Assembly (NCBI GenBank): GCA_014773175.1
Contig: VXCM01002062.1
Coordinates: 1 to 64,000 of the forward strand
Reading direction: 5' to 3'
DNA: 64,000 nt
Origin: Lucifuga dentata
Lineage: Eukaryota; Chordata; Actinopteri; Ophidiiformes; Bythitidae
Position numbers and translations under genes: made by a program. The notes beneath the pieces were generated by a model. It was not told where the DNA came from. It saw only the letters and a program-made list of their open reading frames with translations, and did not search any database. Shown here piece after piece: positions 1 through 12,504 of the stretch (the stretch's first letter is position 1; every line of letters starts with the position of its first letter).

Positions 1-1690
1 AAAAAAAAAAAAAAAGAGATTAAAGGCATCTTTTCAAAAGAGTAACGCTCATTCTTCAGATAAATAGCTGCAATTATTTCAACATTTCAGTCATTATAGC
101 TCTGTTTATTCATTTGGCATTGCTGGCATGTTTTCTTGTTTACTTTTCTGGCTGCCAGTTTTTTGATTGCCTTCATGTCTAATTAGAAGAAGTGGAAAAA
201 CAGATTTTTATTTTGGAACACCTTGAATGTTTCCATTAATATTTCACTTGCTGTATGGATTGATTAATCTTAAATAATTCATTTTAAATTTCTTAAAAGA
301 AAATATAAACACCAAAGGTATGCTCACTTTTCTTTAAGTGAGGTTGGAAGACTGAATGACCTTGGACTTTTTCTGCCACGACAAGGCAAGATAAAGGCGC
401 CCATAAATAAAATGTATTATTATGATTCTATTATATGATAAGGTAAGGTAAAGCTGTACAAAATAAAACTTTATACAAATTCCCTTTTTTTCATTTAGGG
501 CTTGTTAATTTCCACTTGGTACTTATAACATGTACTAAATGCATCTGGTTGCTAACACTGATGAGAGACTTCATATCTCATGGATCTTACCTGAGTCCCA
601 TTGGCTTCTCACTGCCTTTTGAAGCCCAGTATCCTCTGGCATGTTGGCAACCATGCACTTATTCATGGCTCTGCATTTCTCTCAGTCTGTTTAGTTTACA
701 GATAGAAATAAAAAATATAACTTGTGTAATATCAGTCTCTAGAACACTATGTTTGCAGGTTTCTCTCTCTTCCTTATGCTCTCTCAAATCATTCTCTCAT
801 ATATGATAAAATCTGCCTCTTCCACATTTGGAAACCAATCATAGGTGGGAATTCACTAGGAATTAGGTGACCACAACATTTTCAAGGAAATTGTACAAAG
901 TTGCTTGGGCAACTAGAAGATGTACATATACAGTAAGTATAAAATTGCAGCTGTAAACCAAAAATAGACACGCTCTGGAAATATGAATATATTACAGATA
1001 TGTACATTATGCTACATGTACAACCTTCATTAAAGTAGATGAGAAAGAAAGTAGTTTGCCTAAAGTTGCAATATAGCAAATACATAGAAGACCAGTTTGT
1101 TATTGTGATATATCTCCCACAGACTCAACATAAACTCAGCAACACAGTCGATGCAATCAAATTGACAAGATCTGCCCTAATCTACATGCTGAAGAGACCA
1201 AACACACTAGAAAAGCACATGCAGGAGGGACAACTCCTCAGGCCAAGATTCAGCTGTCTACCTACTTCTAAAGGACACACTACACTTGTTTGATGATAAT
1301 AATGTACATATTTTGGATGGAGAAAACAGATAGATGAAAGAGGATTTCTCTTCAAGAGGAGGGGTGCAGCAAACACGTATCACCGATTTACAACGCTATG
1401 CTAACATCTTCTAATGACTCCAACAACTATCACGACTCCTGTGTGACCCAATGAGGCAACTGGCCCAAGGTATGAATGACTCTCAGAAGATAAATGCCAG
1501 TTTTCAACCCACCACTAACTTAGAAATGAAGGTGAACTGTCTTCAAGACTAAACAGCAAATTTGGTTGTCTTGCGCTACTCCTGCTACACATCCGAATGA
1601 CTTAGAATCTTCACAAGCATAGAAAGTATTGCACTTTTAAATTACTAGTGCAGTGCCCATTCAAAATGTGGCTGTTGAGAACAGGCCGGT
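1..1690. other. non-coding, no gene seen
   Basis: AT-rich sequence opening with a 15-base A run. The open frames at 516-806 and 1039-1293 are short, lack recognisable domains and overlap frames on the other strand. I see no repeat structure before about 1690. Confidence 0.6.
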
Positions 1691-1694
1691 GTTA

Positions 1695-2262
1695 TGCTGA
1701 AAACTGCATCCCTGCCAAGAGCTGCATCCCCACTCATGGAGAGTGGATCATATATGTAATCCAAGACAATATTTATTCCTTTGAATAACTTATCAAACAG
1801 TGATTATGGCACTTCTTAGAGTCAATAACAATAATACCTACAGTATTTCTATTGGGCAACTGCGATTTAGTCCTCCATTCATTTTTATTTGTTATTTCTG
1901 CCGAAAAATGCATCCCCTTCTTTCTCGGACCTGAGGGTTAGATTCACCAAACTCACCCTGTCTCACAAAAATAACTCCAAATATGCCTTTTTAATCTCAT
2001 TTCATTCCTTCATCTTCAGAAAGTTATTTAGACTGGGGATGCAAATCTCAGCAGAAGAACACTTACCGAAAAACGCATCCCTTCCTTTTTCAGCTTTGAG
2101 GAGGCTCACATGCACCAAACTCACCCTATCACATCCAAACAGCCCCACATGTGAGCTCTTGGCTTGATTTCATTCATTCACCTTCAGAAAATGTTTACAG
2201 TGGGGATGCAAATCTCAGCAGAAGCAGGGATGCAATTTTCAGCAGGGATGCAGATTTCGGCA
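1695..2262. repeat. interspersed element of tandem, inverted-end units
   Basis: The motif TGCTGAAAACTGCATCCC (1695-1712) opens the element. Inverted versions close it at 2224-2244 and 2245-2262. Between them lie two direct copies of a ~167-bp unit, diverged by eye. One runs from 1899 (GCCGAAAAATGCATCCCC) to 2053 (GGGGATGCAAATCTCAGCA). The other runs from 2065 to 2220 with the same kind of ends. Each unit is therefore bounded by inverted ~18-bp ends, and the whole is bounded by the same motif inverted. This is DNA-transposon-like, family not identified. The left outer part (1732-1898) has no partner. Confidence 0.6.
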
Positions 2263-5200
2263 CAACATTGGACTTTATGGTGTGTGCCGCAGCCTGCCAT
2301 GATTTTGTTCTGCACTTCCTTGTGAGCTAGCTTTGTTTGCTGTAGGGGTCGGGTTGAGACTATGGCACTGGACTGGAGCAGATGCTGCACATCTGGAGCA
2401 TATCCTGCCACCGCGCTCAGAGTGTATCCTGCCACGCAGACTACTTTTTACTGGCACAGCTCAATTCGAGAATCGCTCATCCAAACAACTTCACAGATAC
2501 TGGCCATTCTTGGTCCTGAACAATGAACCTGACGAATTTCAACTTCATACAGTGCCGGGTTCTAGAGATATTGGTTCCACAGACAGAGATTTATGTGTTT
2601 ATAGTTAGATAAATAAAAACTTGCAAAGTGAAGGATTTTATGGCCTAGAAAATCAAATTTCTAACTATGTCTCTTAAGAACTGCCACTACAGGCATATTA
2701 CACCCTATTATGTTTGGAGTCAATAAAAATATGTCCTCTTATATAAAGAAAGTACAGAACATTCAGACCACATCCTTCTCATGTACATTTATTATTACAC
2801 AGCTGTGTTTTAGCAGTGCCACATACAGCTGTAGAGGGAAAATGTTGGTGACCAATAGTCCATCAGTCCAGTGTAAACAAGATGTGTAAACAAATGAAAT
2901 GTGGCTTTGAGTCCAGCTCTCTCCTGCTGAAATGGTGGTGGGTTGCCATTTTTGTATTTACTTTAATAAAATGTTTCATCATCTTGAAAGCCAGAGATAA
3001 AATGCCCCACTTCTCAGAAGCATAAACAAAGTCTGTGTGTGCCCCAGATCATGATCACCAGAGTCCTGCGCCAAGACCGACATCAAGATCAATTTCATAC
3101 AGCGGAGTATTCCGCTCAAACAGAGAACATTACTGAAAATAGTTTATTGCAAACGACTTTTTTTTTTTTTTTTTTTTTTTTGTTTTTTACAAATGTAATT
3201 GATGCTGTGTCCACCTTGAGCTGGAGAATGGCAAACAAAAAATGTCTTTGTTTATCCTTTTGATATTTCATTCAAATTAACAAAAATGTAACCTTTAACT
3301 AAAGTAAAAGAATTGAAAGAAATAAGAAGTTCTTATCATGAAACAAATATTTTTCTCAATCGGCCTGGTGATCAAGATCAAGAGTACGGAAGAGGATAAA
3401 CACAAAGAGTTTTTTTTTTTTTTCCACAGCCAATTTTGCTTTTATATATCAAGAGTGCCCATGATGGAGGGAGCTACATGTACCTGTACTGCTAATGGGT
3501 ACAAGTAAAGTGAATTTATGGAGATGTGAAGTTTTCCTCTCTATATTTTATCGATATTTGGGATTTTCATCTGAATACGCCCCTGAAAATTTTGTGTGAG
3601 GAAATTGTAACAAATGTTAATGCGCCTAATATTTCACAAATAGCGGGGGGTGGGGGACATAAATTTTATATTTCCTCAGTTCACTGACACTTCCGATTAG
3701 GGGTAGCTGGTGCAGGAGGGTGTCATTGTTCACTTTCACTACTTCCTTGCCCTTAATAATATAGCAAACTCTCCACGGGAACACACGAAAGGGGGGAGGG
3801 GGAGAGGGAGGCGCACTGGATGAGGGTGTAGGGTGATAAAGCAAATCAGTGTGACTATAGGGAAGGATGGTGCCACCATGTGGAGAAATGTCAAGGCATG
3901 ATTCGAAGATAAAATCAAACAGATTTTGTAGTCTGCAACAGACAATACACAGTATATCAAAAATTAACCACAATTTATATTCCATTTATTTGGAACTTTA
4001 TAAATGACTGACTGCTTTCACACTTTTTATGGACTTTTATGACTTCATCTCGATAACAACAATGAATTATTTTATTTTATATCAAGCATTGATATGACTC
4101 ATGCTGCTTATCCCACACATATTTGAGAGAGAGAGGAGTAAAAGGGTGGGAGAGATAGAAACAAACAACACGGGGCAGAAAGAAGACACCCTCTCTCCAG
4201 TTCCTTCACAGTCGGTATTGATTTGAATCAAAATGACACGTAAGCAGAATCACTTTCCCATTCGTCGTGGCTGTGGATGAGAGTAAAGCCATACACACCA
4301 TAACTGATCACACTGGCAGAGAGAAAAACAAAAGAAACATGGCAAAGCAGCTCTCGAGAGTACCACACAGAGTGATTTCATGGATAAATTAAACAATAAG
4401 AATGGAACTAATGCATGTAATCATTACAGCATATGATGGTTGAAGTGTGTGCTATAAAAATGGATTGATGAGGACAGAGGTCCTGCTACATTCATCTTTC
4501 CCATGATCAAAATATGCCGCTTTTATAGTTTCCTCTTGTGTCAATGCTGTGTTTTGCAAACCCTTGCTTTTGGCATAGAGCCCTTTCACTTCGGTTTGTA
4601 TTGACTGTAGATGTAGAAATGAAAGGAGAAAGGTTTCTGTGGTATTGGCTAGTGCAAGAAGGAGTATATAAGGAACTGGCTATCCAAAAGCCAGAGGTAA
4701 AAAAAAAAAAAAAANTTATTAAAAAAAAAAAAAAATCACTGGGAATTCATAGATTGTGGCTGCAAAAACAGGAAGTAATGAGCAAGGTAAGATTGTTGTC
4801 TAGATGAGAAATACCCCTGTATCCTTTCATTGTTGTTTTTCATTGTTGTACTTGTTATGTGTAAATGACTCCCTGGCATTGAGCTCTGTGTGTGTGTATA
4901 TGTTTTGGTCAAGCAAAATCAGAACCACACAGAGAGCAGCACAGCGCCCCAAGGAAGCAGAGATGCAAGCAGCCAGGCCAGGATCCAGGACTGCACCCAT
5001 AGGGAGCCAAAGCCGATTCCCCCTGGGAAGACGAGTCTCTTTGATAAACACCAATGTTTGTAGATCTGTACTCTCCTGTTGTTTATTCTGGTATTTTCTA
5101 TGTCCATCACAGCCTTCGCAGTTTGTTTCATCTTATGTGAACCACCTTTTATTATAGTTTCTTGGCTTTCCAGCATCCTTCTGTTCATTTGTTACGCTCT

Positions 5201-5490
5201 TCAAAGTTACAGTTTTTGATTTTGCTACTTTATGGTGCTAATGAGTCCTTGTCTTCTCCCAGTACAAACACAGGGTGAGTCTCAACAGGTACATAATCAC
5301 ACACAAATCTTTTGCTTATACAGTTATTAGTGCTGGAGCATTGGCAGGTGTATGAGATGGTGTATCAATTGTGGCCAAGGAAGATTGTTTGTTTGTTTGC
5401 TGGGAACTGAGTTTGATGAAACTTGCTGGATGGGGCATGGCGCAAGGAAAAAACCAATAAATTTTGGTAGAAACGGATATAGAAACATTT
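2263..5490. other. non-coding, no gene seen
   Basis: Unique-looking sequence with poly-T at 3158-3181 and about 3411-3423 and an A run interrupted by an N at 4715. A G/A-rich patch occurs near 3780-3830. Open frames here (for example 3626-3985 minus, 4804-5157 plus) overlap each other on both strands and match no family I know. Confidence 0.55.
3158..3181. repeat. poly-T run
   Basis: Uninterrupted run of 24 T; possibly the tail of an old retroposed element on the minus strand, but no body is recognisable. Confidence 0.9.
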
Positions 5491-5499
5491 TAATTGGTC

Positions 5500-5582
5500 C
5501 CTTAACATTGGGAGATGGTAGTCCTGGGTTTGATTACCTGAGCCAGTCCCTTCTCCATATTCTTTCCGTCTTAGTATTTAGG
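5500..5582 (+). repeat. diverged tRNA-derived SINE trace
   Basis: The stretch GTCCTGGGTTTGATTACCTG resembles a pol III B box (GGTTCGATTCC) in the 'gggtttgattccc' setting of fish tRNA-derived SINEs. It is followed by 'gccagtcccttctcc', which fits the next SINE segment loosely. No A box or clear 3' tail can be seen, so this is a weak call. Confidence 0.35.
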
Positions 5583-5589
5583 ATGGATC

Positions 5590-7690
5590 AAATGGAGAAA
5601 AAATAATTTCTCCTCAGAAGTGTGTGATCAATTAAAAAGAGAATTAACTCTGAATATCATCACATGAATCAGTTGCATAGCAAGTGAAGTCAAGCAGTAC
5701 TGAAAGCCAAATGTGAATGGATGCATTCTCATCGAAATTGAATCGTTTTTTCTTTTGTTTCAGTATTGGATTATTAGTTAAAGGGAATGGCTTTTCAGTA
5801 CTTTCATGTCTCCCTTACCGACACATATGTAACTCAGTGCAGAAGGTCGTAAAAAGAGTATGGCGGTATCTAAAACTGCTCATTTGGAGATGTCTCCAGT
5901 AACAGAAAAGCTCCCTTTTGGATTTTTTTACCAAAGAGATTTTATGTTTTGCAATTTCAACTCACTGCATAGCTAGCTTAGACACAGCTGACAGAACATG
6001 GAATGAAATTTATGTCCTCAACTCTCAAGTTACGGAGATATATATTTTTGATTTTAAGTACAGATGAACATGATACTGCAAAGAAAGTGCTTTGATATCA
6101 CATAACTTTTACCTTTCAAAACAGCAGCTCACTTACTACACGTTGTATTGTGTAGCTGATGGCATACGTTCCAGACCGACGTTAAATCTCAAACACCCTT
6201 TCATTACCCCCACCTCTCTCCACATGCATCATTCTGTTTCCTTTCCCATTCTGTGGGAATGTGTACTTCGGGCCAGCCAGCACAGATGTGGTTAATGGGA
6301 TGATGGTGTGCAGACCTCTCCGTGCAGTAAGGGAAGGCGGGGGAGAACATGCCCCAGTCGACTTAAATAACCAAATAATTGGAATTTCTAAAAACAATGG
6401 TTTCCTGACTCCTCCATGACCCCTCACCTTATCATTTTGGGGTCACAAAACCTAAACTTGAACCTGCCTACTCTTGAGCATTTGGCTTGCTGCCACCTTA
6501 GGTTAACCCCACAGCCGGCAGCCTGCCACGAGAGTTATAAGCCTGTCAGTCTGACTCAATGGATATGGACTGCTCAGATGAGCCCTCCTACTGGCTGACT
6601 GTTGCTCTGCTCGCTTCTGCTCTCTCTTTCTAGTCTCTGCTGCCATTTTGAATGAGAAATAATAACAAGCTGTCATAGGAACAAGCTAAGGATAGAACAC
6701 TGACAACAGGTCTGATTGTGTAAAAAAGCAGGTACTTTGCCATGTAAAAGAACACTAGTGCTTTTGACAAGTCTCGACTTGAATAGTGAGTTTGACAGAA
6801 ACTTCAAACAAAACAGTTTTTTTTTTGTCTGAATGTCAGAATTTAAGTGCGTTCAGGTAAATCTTTCTTAACATACAGCGCAAAGGACATATGGTGCAAA
6901 GGTAGGTCAGGCAATTTAAGACTGAATATGAATCCATTTGTTGCGAGCAGCATTCTGCAGAAAGTTGTTATAGAGACCCACATTAAAATCTATTATAGGT
7001 ATTAAATTGACATTTGCACCAGTCTGAAGTGTTTGTTCTGACCTAAATGACACATGATGGCTTAAATGCAAGGGTTACATACAAACTCAAAGGAGGATGA
7101 GCAGTAACACTTAAAATATACTGTAGAATCTTTACATCAAGAAAACATGCCATTCTTTTTGTTCTCTTAAAGCCTCATACGCTGTGTGATCCTTGGCTGT
7201 CCCATAAACATATTGATCACAAGACAAATATGAAAAAATCCCTAGTCATAGATCTAAAATGGTGATCCTACATTAATATGAGACACATCCATGAATGGCA
7301 GATTTAGCATTCTTACAACCAAACATAGTATCAGAAAGTTCTGGCCAAAGTCTCACAGTGTAACTGCTGCTATGAACCATGACTATAAACCAACCAACCA
7401 ACAGGAATGTAGTATGAAATGTCATGAGGATATTTCTGAGGCTCAAACATTGTAATAACCATGTCAACAGAGATAAAGAAAGCTGCGTGCACACTTGTGA
7501 GGGTGATGAAGAGAGAGTACACCACCGTAGCTGCCACATAATGTTTTCCTGCTTGCCATAGTGTCTCATTCCTCTCTCAGTTTGACACAAATCAAATATA
7601 ATCTCGCAAGGTGTGATGCAGATAATCATCTCGTGCAGCGTGACGTGCAATGAAAGAGATCATTCCAATCACAGTTCGTAAGAGTGAGCT
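5590..7690. other. non-coding, no gene seen
   Basis: Mixed AT-rich sequence. The frame at 7273-7650 minus (125 aa) has no recognisable domain and no convincing splice or promoter context. The less AT-rich piece at 6400-6650 could be a conserved non-coding element, but nothing in it is diagnostic. Confidence 0.5.
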
Positions 7691-7910
7691 GCAAAAAAAG
7701 GATTCATTTAAAGGTGCTGGGAGACTCACACAGGTGTTGTCACTTATTGTGGCTGATTAGAGCTCAGCGTGAGCATTAGCGTGATGGACTGACATCTTGT
7801 TGACTCTCCCATTAGGCCGCTCACACATGATTAATGGTAAAATTGCTCTGCGGGCCAGTCTGTTCTTTTCTATGGAGCTGATTTGTGACACTACCTCAAG
7901 CAGGAGCATA
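7690..7910. promoter_or_regulatory. possible conserved non-coding element
   Basis: A compositionally balanced 220-bp stretch free of simple repeats. It contains GATTA/ATTAATGG-type homeodomain cores (GCTGATTAGAGC near 7751, TGATTAATGG near 7828). It directly abuts the inverted repeat at 7916. The regulatory reading is inference only. Confidence 0.2.
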
Positions 7911-7915
7911 TCTAA

Positions 7916-8024
7916 GTTCCCAGGGTCCTGTGTTCCCCAGTTCAATATTCTGTTAACAGAATAACCCTAATCCATTATGTGCTCTATTGTGCTATACAGC
8001 TGGTGAACACAGGACCCTGGGAAC
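7916..8024. repeat. short palindromic MITE-like element
   Basis: Arms 7916-7940 and 8000-8024 are inverted copies that match at 24 of 25 positions, including 20 perfect outer bases (GTTCCCAGGGTCCTGTGTTC). About 59 bp lie between them. The 'ttcccagggtcct' motif is one I associate with dispersed fish repeats. No clear target duplication is seen. Confidence 0.55.
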
Positions 8025-9009
8025 ATAGGAATGTCTCCCCTCAAGCGACCTGCACCTGTCACATTATTTGCTTTAATTTATAAGGTAATTTATATCGTTA
8101 CTTGTCTGTGGCAACATTTCAAACTCCTAACCAATGTGAGAACAGCTGTACTGCCGAAGTGACCAAAAAGATAGAGAAGCTCATAACCAGTGTAAAATGA
8201 TTTCCCGAATTGTACGATACTTTATTAAAATTGTGCCGTGTCTAGGCTGAAAGGTGTTTTTATGGCAAAAAGCCTGGCAGACTACCAGCGCTTGTAAAAG
8301 TGGCGTATAGTCTGTGCCTGTATTCAAAATGTAAGGATAGCTACATCCAAAGCTAATGGTGTTTCTTGATGTTGCACGCTGCTGTTGGTTCTGCAGAGCC
8401 TCAGTCGTTTGGTCCCATATTGCACTTTCACTGCTTTTTATTGTCATATTCCATAGTTCATCAGATTTTGTTGGGAAGATAAAATAACACTGATTTAATT
8501 AAATATAAATAATTTGACAACATTAACAGCTCAATAATGGTCAGAATATAATCCCAATTTTTCATTTCAATTTCTATATTGAAATTTTGCATTGATTTGA
8601 GTACTTTGGGTTGAGTAGAAAAAGAAATAGAAAATAGTACATAATACATCTTTTCATGGTAAAATCAGTATTTCTCTTATATTTTTTAGTCATTTGTTTC
8701 TACAGAAATATTATCCTGCATCTTTTTTGTGGCTTAATTACTTTTTCTTTGAACTCCAACCAAAGAGGAGAACAGGTTTCTGTATCATACAGAGATCTTA
8801 ATCCATCTTTGATCTTCATCCTTCATCCTAACAAGGATGCCTTTAAGCATTCAAAAACAGTATTAACAATAGATTGAAATACAGCAACAAACAGAAAATC
8901 AGCTGAAAGAAAATATTAGAGAAGGAATCATAAGAATTTAATGACTTGGTAACATTTGTAGAGATATTTGAAGGCTTTAAAGGAGGACCAAAGCAGGTGA
9001 GGGACTAAA

Positions 9010-9010
<1 letters not shown>
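8025..9010. other. non-coding, no gene seen
   Basis: AT-rich sequence. Short frames at 8181-8447 minus and 8656-8877 plus have no family resemblance. No repeat structure was recognised. Confidence 0.55.

Positions 9011-9011
<1 letters not shown>

Positions 9012-9060
<49 letters not shown>
9012..9060. repeat. (GT)n microsatellite
   Basis: Uninterrupted GT dinucleotide array of 49 bp. Confidence 0.97.
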
Positions 9061-9063
<3 letters not shown>

Positions 9064-9164
9064 AATGAGCTTCAACTCTGCTATTTTTAATAAGATACGT
9101 GTTATTCATTCTCATTCAGAAATTCCGTAAGTCAGAGATATTTTTTTTCAACATGTCAACAAAA

Positions 9165-9275
9165 TGTTTTAGGATTAGGATGCTGATTTGCCTAATCAGG
9201 CATGGGTAGAGCAGGGAGAGATGGATCATATGCACTGCTGTGGTACTCGAGGACCAGGATTGAGAACCACTGGTG
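9165..9275. repeat. probable MITE fragment
   Basis: Contains 'ctgatttgcctaatcagg', then 'gagcagggagag' and 'gaggaccaggattgagaaccactgg'. This order is typical of a dispersed fish MITE ending in 'ggttgagaaccactgg'. It is recognised by wording, not by a complete pair of ends. The other end was not found. Confidence 0.4.
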
Positions 9276-9279
9276 TGGT

Positions 9280-10285
9280 GTACACAAGTGTAGTGTAGTT
9301 ACATATTGTTAGATTGATTGTTCATGCAATAGCTGCAGCCACCCACCTTTATTTACCTTCCTTATTGTCAGGCAGCTTGTATCACTGCAGCTGTTTCTCA
9401 TCATACAATTGTTTGTGTTATCCAGCCTGGATTTCTAGAATCATTGTTTCAGTTTTTTTGATTTTATAAATCAAACAGTGTGGGCTCTATTTTCATGAAA
9501 CTATCTCCATGCACAAGCGTAAATGTAAACTCAAGAGCACACCTGTGTGGGTGTCGGCAACTCATTTTTACAAATTTGGTGACCAGAAGCACAAACACAT
9601 TCCTGGCGCGGAGTGGTACAATCTGCAGTGCTGGAACAGAATGAATACAATGTTAGTAGGTGGAATTCATTATCAGCAGATGGAGTTTGGGAGGATTTCA
9701 GTAATGACCAATTAAATCAGCTACTCTCATCTCCTTTAAAAGCAGCAGACAGTTTCCCAATGTTTCTGTGAGTCCAGTTCTCCTTTGAGAACAACTGGTG
9801 TAGAGGGCACAAAGGGCCAAAAAACAAATACACACACCATCCTAAATATGTCAAGGGACAGATGATATACTGTATTAAAGTTTTAAAAAACACAGAATAG
9901 TGTTTCTCTGACTCAATATTGGGCTCATAAAGTCATTTTGAGAATCACATTTTAGGATACAGGAAACATTTAGACCATGTACATGTAATACGTTGACATT
10001 TTTAGGTTTCATTTTTCAGGTATTAAGACCTCATTAACTCTGATACATGTATTTGATAAAATAAAACTATTTTGACAATGCTTTCTCTCTTGAGGTTTAA
10101 TTGTATATCACTAATTGTATAAGGAGTTGGAATTACAAGGTGTAGGTATAAATCATTAATGACAACAGAGAAATTTGTACCAAGAATCACGTCAAAGACA
10201 TGAGAACACATGGATATATGACAGACAGATGCAATGGTATAGAAAAAAGATACAAGGAAAAAGTAACCTATAAGAAAACCCCAGT
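9280..10285. other. non-coding, no gene seen
   Basis: AT-rich sequence. A phrase similar to the MITE end above ('gagaacaactggtgtagag', about 9786-9804) may be a further relic. No coding signal. Confidence 0.5.
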
Positions 10286-10289
10286 CAGC

Positions 10290-10290
10290 A

Positions 10291-10329
<39 letters not shown>

Positions 10330-10330
10330 A
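10290..10330. repeat. (AAAT)n microsatellite
   Basis: About ten perfect AAAT/AATA units over 41 bp. Confidence 0.95.
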
Positions 10331-10548
10331 GAGAAGGTTGTAAGGCTTTAGCAATTTATATGTTCACTGTATATGTTGCATAAATCTGCATATATTTTAT
10401 TCCTTGATACTTACCATAATAAAACTTGCAGTGTGGGGCTGCTGTGTATGCTGGCCACATGCAGAAAGAGGAAGTACCTGCATCAGGTGTCTTTCCTTTC
10501 TGCTTTGGTTAATATGCTTGGGATGGGTGAGCATGCTCTTTCTCTCTC

Positions 10549-10675
10549 TCTCTCTCACTATTTCTCTCTCTCTCTCTCTCTCTCACTATTTCTCTCTCCC
10601 AACTGCTTGGTNTCTCTCTCACTATTTCTCTCTCTCTCTCTCTCTCTCACTATTTCTCTCTCCCAACTGCTTGGT
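10549..10675. repeat. artefactual 63-bp duplication across an N
   Basis: Bases 10549-10611 are repeated exactly at 10613-10675, with a single N at 10612 between them. The copied text is CT-rich and ends in 'caactgcttggt'. An exact copy placed directly either side of an N is best read as an unmerged contig overlap. The 158-aa frame at 10373-10849 runs through it and is not a gene. Confidence 0.8.
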
Positions 10676-11039
10676 ACATATATGAACGTAAACCAGAGAG
10701 TAGTAACATGCATTTTTAGTAGTAGTAATATGCATTTTTTCCATTTGAGGGCACACATACATACCATGTGTACTGCTTATGTGCACCCCTGTATGTACTT
10801 TACTCAAAACACACATTACATTCACTCACGTAAACTCATGTTTACCTAAATCACTTTTTTCTTTTTTTTTCAATTCTGTGTTCTTATTTCCCTCTAAGAA
10901 ATATATTTTAAAATTTTTACAATACTTTAATTTGCAAAAAAACAAAACAAAAAAAAAAGCACATTGATCCACTTCTACTCTTCCTTGCTGCAGCACCACT
11001 GTGCATACTAAGTAAAAATAGGTCATTTAAGATACTATC

Positions 11040-11390
11040 TCTTTAAGGTTGGTCTATTTTGATTTGCTAGTGTTTTGGGCCTGTTTTAGCCATAATTGCA
11101 GACTGTGGAGCATCAAAGCTGACCAAACATGAGCTCGATAGCCTCATATTCCGTGGATGTGTCTAACCTAGTGTGTAGGCAGGTAAATTCAAATGTGTTT
11201 CATGTCATGTTATGGAGGTAAAGCAGGGCAGTTCAGGACATATGTGTTGGTCTTACTGGATGCTTTTCCATAGCTATCAACCTCAAATTTTGCATCTTTG
11301 ATAAGGTTCAGCGCATACTCCCAATTATATAATACTATAAAAATTTGGGAAATTAATTAAAAAAACATAATATGTCCCTTTTAACTAGGC
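11040..11390. repeat. possible MITE, one end recognised
   Basis: The right end 'cataatatgtccctttt' is the reverse complement of the AAAAGGGACATATTATG terminus I associate with an abundant fish MITE. The inner text ('ataaaaatttgggaaatt') is consistent with it. The matching left end is not evident, so this is a fragment or a misjudgement. Confidence 0.35.
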
Positions 11391-11399
11391 TATATCCTG

Positions 11400-12290
11400 T
11401 TTCATAAATTTAAACCTAAAATTGTGTCATACATTTCATTATTTATTTATTTGTTTTATTAGTATTTTGGTGACTTTATCAGAAAAAAAAAACACAATAT
11501 GTGGGCTGGTGAAGGATTCATGTCACCATCACAGCTATGATCACTGCACTTTACTGCAGCCCCAGGATAGATCCACAGGAGAATAACTGTGATGTGAGCA
11601 TACAGTCTGAGTTTATGCTTCACTTCACAAGTCACATGGCTGTGGGTGTCTTTTAAGGACATCTACACACAGGGATGACTTAGACTAGAACATAGATATT
11701 GACATGTAGACTCATAGTCAGGCTGGATTGGATTTTGAGGCACATAAATATTCCAGTATCAACATTTAAGAGGACAAACGTGATAATTTGTTTTGTCAAG
11801 GCCCCATAAAGGACCATCTTGGTGACTTTGATTGCTTAAGACCAATATATTACAACAGAACCATAACAAAACTTAAACTTGAATTAAGAAAAAAATATAC
11901 ATAAAATTTCAACTTGTAAAACATTTATGCATTCAAAATTTGTTTTACATATCTGCTACATATGCAGATGAATATAATAAGCAAATATTAGCCAATAATA
12001 TATGCTGGTAAGTAGAAACTCATTATACTCCCACTTTCAAAAATGAGGTGAAAATACTTTACAGATAGAAATCCTAATCAGTTTCAAGCTTTAATCTCAA
12101 TTTTATTTCGAGCTGAAGGAAAACACAGATACCAGATCCCTACTTAGCATTATAGGGTCATTTCTTTGAATGATACAAAGAGAGTTTTGTGTGTAGAGTA
12201 AATCGACCGCCAAAGACAATGTTTTGAGGAGGAAGCCCTACCTGTCTGCATGTTTCCTGACTCGAGCAAAGCTACTTTTTTTATTATGTA
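11400..12290. other. non-coding, no gene seen
   Basis: AT-rich unique sequence with no repeat or coding signal that I can support. Confidence 0.55.
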
Positions 12291-12294
12291 ACAA

Positions 12295-12500
12295 GATAGA
12301 ACTGGTCTCAAATCAATTGGAGGCGATGTGATTAATGCGCCTGCAGGCTCCATCCAGGGGAGCGCAGAATGAGGAGCTTTAATTAAAAGGCTTGGACTGT
12401 AACTAGCCTGTGGCTCCTGGTGATATTGTGGGGAGAAAAGTGAAGGGTTTGTGTGGCAACGTGACGTGAGCTGTGTACAATCAAAGAGCTGACTGTGAGA
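12295..12500. promoter_or_regulatory. possible conserved non-coding element
   Basis: Balanced composition and no simple repeats. It contains CAATTGG, ATTAATGCGC and a palindromic TTAATTAA at 12379-12386 inside 'gagctttaattaaaag', the kind of homeodomain core seen in developmental enhancers. The minus-strand frame through it (12150-12515) shows no known domain. This is inference. Confidence 0.22.
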
Positions 12501-12504
12501 GTGT

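Noticed and set aside
4804..5188. Exon in the overlapping frames near 4.9 kb
   Set aside because: Plus and minus frames of similar length cover the same bases and neither shows a family match or reliable splice sites.
10373..10849. 158-aa plus-strand open frame
   Set aside because: It runs through CT microsatellite sequence and the artefactual duplication at 10549-10675, so its length is not real.
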